From the NCBI GenBank assembly GCA_965217205.1, contig OZ244254.1, positions 3,286,001 to 3,350,000 of the forward strand: a stretch of DNA of 64,000 bases. The letters run 5' to 3'. The stretch's first letter is position 1. Each line of letters begins with the position of its first letter. Positions 62,917 to 64,000 of the stretch are shown here, piece by piece. The position numbers and the translations under genes are program-made. Origin of the DNA: Maricaulis sp947259345. GTDB taxonomy: Bacteria > Pseudomonadota > Alphaproteobacteria > Caulobacterales > Maricaulaceae. The notes under the pieces are model-generated. The model was not told the origin of the DNA, did no database searches, and saw nothing but the letters and a program-made list of their open reading frames with translations.

Positions 62917-63662
62917 GCAAGCTCACCGGAAAACGGGCTGTCATCACCGGCGGTGGCACCGGGATTGGCCTGGCCTGTGCCAGCCGTCTCGATGTCGAGG
63001 GGATCGAGACCCTGCTCATGGGGCGCGACCTCGAGCGTCTGGAAGCCGCGGCCGGGACGCTGGAGCGGGCCCGTGCCATCCGTTGCGATGTTACGGATGA
63101 TGCGAGTGTCGAGGCGGCGTTCAAGGCCAGCGGGCCGATCGATATTCTGATCAATAATGCCGGCATCGCCGCCGCGTGCGCCTTCACCAAGACCTCAATG
63201 GACGATTGGCGCCAGATCCAGGCCGTGAATGTGGAAGGCTTGGTGCGCTGTACTCAAGCCGTGCTCGGTTCGATGATCCGGGCGGACTATGCCCGAATTA
63301 TCAATATCGCCTCTATCGCGGGCCTGCGCGGCGGGGCCTATGTCGCCCCCTATGTCGCGTCCAAGCATGCCGTTGTCGGACTGACGAAGTCGCTGTCGCT
63401 GGAATACGCGCAAACAAACCTGACCGTGAACGCGGTCTGCCCCGGCTTTGTCGAGACGCAGATTGTCGAGGATGCGATCGCCAATATCATGGCCAAGACC
63501 GGTCGCACGCGGGACCAGGCGCTGGCTGAGCTGGCCAAGGAGAACCCGCAAGGTCGCCTGATCCAGCCCGTCGAGGTTGCCGAGGCGGTCGCCTGGTTGT
63601 GCTCGCCGCATTCAGGGTCAGTCTCCGGCCAGGCAATCACCATATCCGGAGGGGCGATCTGA
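62913..63662 (+). CDS. SDR-family NAD(P)-dependent oxidoreductase
   Basis: 249-residue classical short-chain dehydrogenase: cofactor motif TGGGTGIGLACA, NNAG at IDILINNAGIAAAC, catalytic Ser in NIASIAGLRGG and Tyr/Lys in YVASKHAVVGL, C-terminal GSVSGQAITISGG. Starts with ATGA overlap in the monooxygenase gene, so it likely acts in the same aromatic-CoA pathway, perhaps on a 3-hydroxyacyl-CoA ring intermediate. Substrate inferred from context only. Confidence 0.93.
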
Positions 63663-63663
63663 A

Positions 63664-64000
63664 ATGAGATCAGGCGCCGACAAGACGCAGGAGGATGACC
63701 GGCAGGCGGTCAAGCTGTGGCTGCGCCTCTATCGCCCGGTCTCCCTGATTGAGCGCGAGCTGCGAAGCCGTTTCCAGCGCGAATTCGGGGTCAGCCTGTC
63801 GCGCTTTGATGCGCTTTCGGCGCTCGACCGCGCGCCAGATGGTCTGCTCATGGGCGAACTGTCCGACCGGCTTCTGGTGACCAATGGCAATGTCACGGGC
63901 TTGATAAGCCGCATGCTGGCAGACGGGCTGGTGACGCGCGAAGCGCAGCCGCAGGACCGCCGCAGTTTTCGTGTCGCGCTGACCGACGAAGGCCGGGCCA
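63664..64000 (+). CDS. MarR-family regulator (truncated by right edge)
   Basis: First about 112 residues of a MarR-type winged-helix regulator: a polar N-terminus (MRSGADKTQEDDRQAVKLWL), helix pair, then recognition region LSDRLLVTNGNVTGLISRML and wing QDRRSFRVALTDEGRA. It begins one base after the SDR stop and is thus in the same operon; MarR proteins next to aromatic-CoA genes usually respond to the CoA thioester. The C-terminus lies outside the window. Confidence 0.9.
   Translation, partial: MRSGADKTQEDDRQAVKLWLRLYRPVSLIERELRSRFQREFGVSLSRFDALSALDRAPDGLLMGELSDRLLVTNGNVTGLISRMLADGLVTREAQPQDRRSFRVALTDEGRA

Overview
The window is high-GC alphaproteobacterial DNA. The gene order, the split F1 ATP synthase cluster, the many TonB/lipoprotein genes and protein styles suggest a Caulobacterales/Maricaulales-type marine bacterium (Hyphomonadaceae/Maricaulaceae). 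This is inference from gene order and remembered families, not from a search.

Positions 1 to about 19,960 are accessory DNA. Two divergent-in-sequence but parallel heavy-metal RND efflux operons lie on the minus strand. The first (1-3460: His-rich protein, TolC-type channel, adaptor, pump) runs off the left edge. The second (9514-18669: His-rich protein, channel, adaptor, pump, HupE-like protein, membrane-anchored protein, acyltransferase, DUF3147-type protein) is complete. Between them sit a metal module (lspA, merR, CDF-like transporter with a clear MerR promoter), a methyltransferase gene cut by a complete IS66 element (5797-8332), a replication-gene-like remnant, G/C-tract hairpins and a serine recombinase with an adjoining res-like site. 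A 212-bp IS66 right-end remnant at 19412-19623 repeats the end of the complete element, so an 11.1-kb segment is bracketed by direct repeats. At 18900-18915 there is what looks like the displaced 3' end of a tRNA-Leu followed by an orphan terminator, a possible island boundary.

Positions 20,000 to 49,800 are core chromosome: lpdA, xerC-DUF484, priA, a TerC-type protein, atpH-A-G-D, an extra secreted-protein gene and then atpC, an AraC/amidohydrolase pair, rppH, a divergent polysaccharide deacetylase, ctpA, envC, rlmH, rsfS, egtD, nadD, proB, obgE, then rpmA-rplU. Many genes are translationally coupled. Oddities here are an rsfS with only a CTG start available, a PriA lacking most of one zinc site, an extra gene plus terminator inside the atp cluster, and a protein joining a ribbon-helix-helix domain, one membrane helix and three EF-hands.

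Positions 49,900 to 64,000 hold tRNA-Ser(CGA) and a catabolic/uptake region: a lipoprotein M14 carboxypeptidase, a lipoprotein lyase of the fumarase/aspartase superfamily, a tandem TetR regulator, a TonB-dependent receptor, a secreted alpha/beta hydrolase, a DASS dicarboxylate transporter, then a fused aminobenzoyl/salicylyl-CoA monooxygenase-reductase, an SDR and a truncated MarR regulator at the right edge. The exported lyase plus receptor plus dicarboxylate carrier is my best candidate for an undescribed nutrient-processing system.
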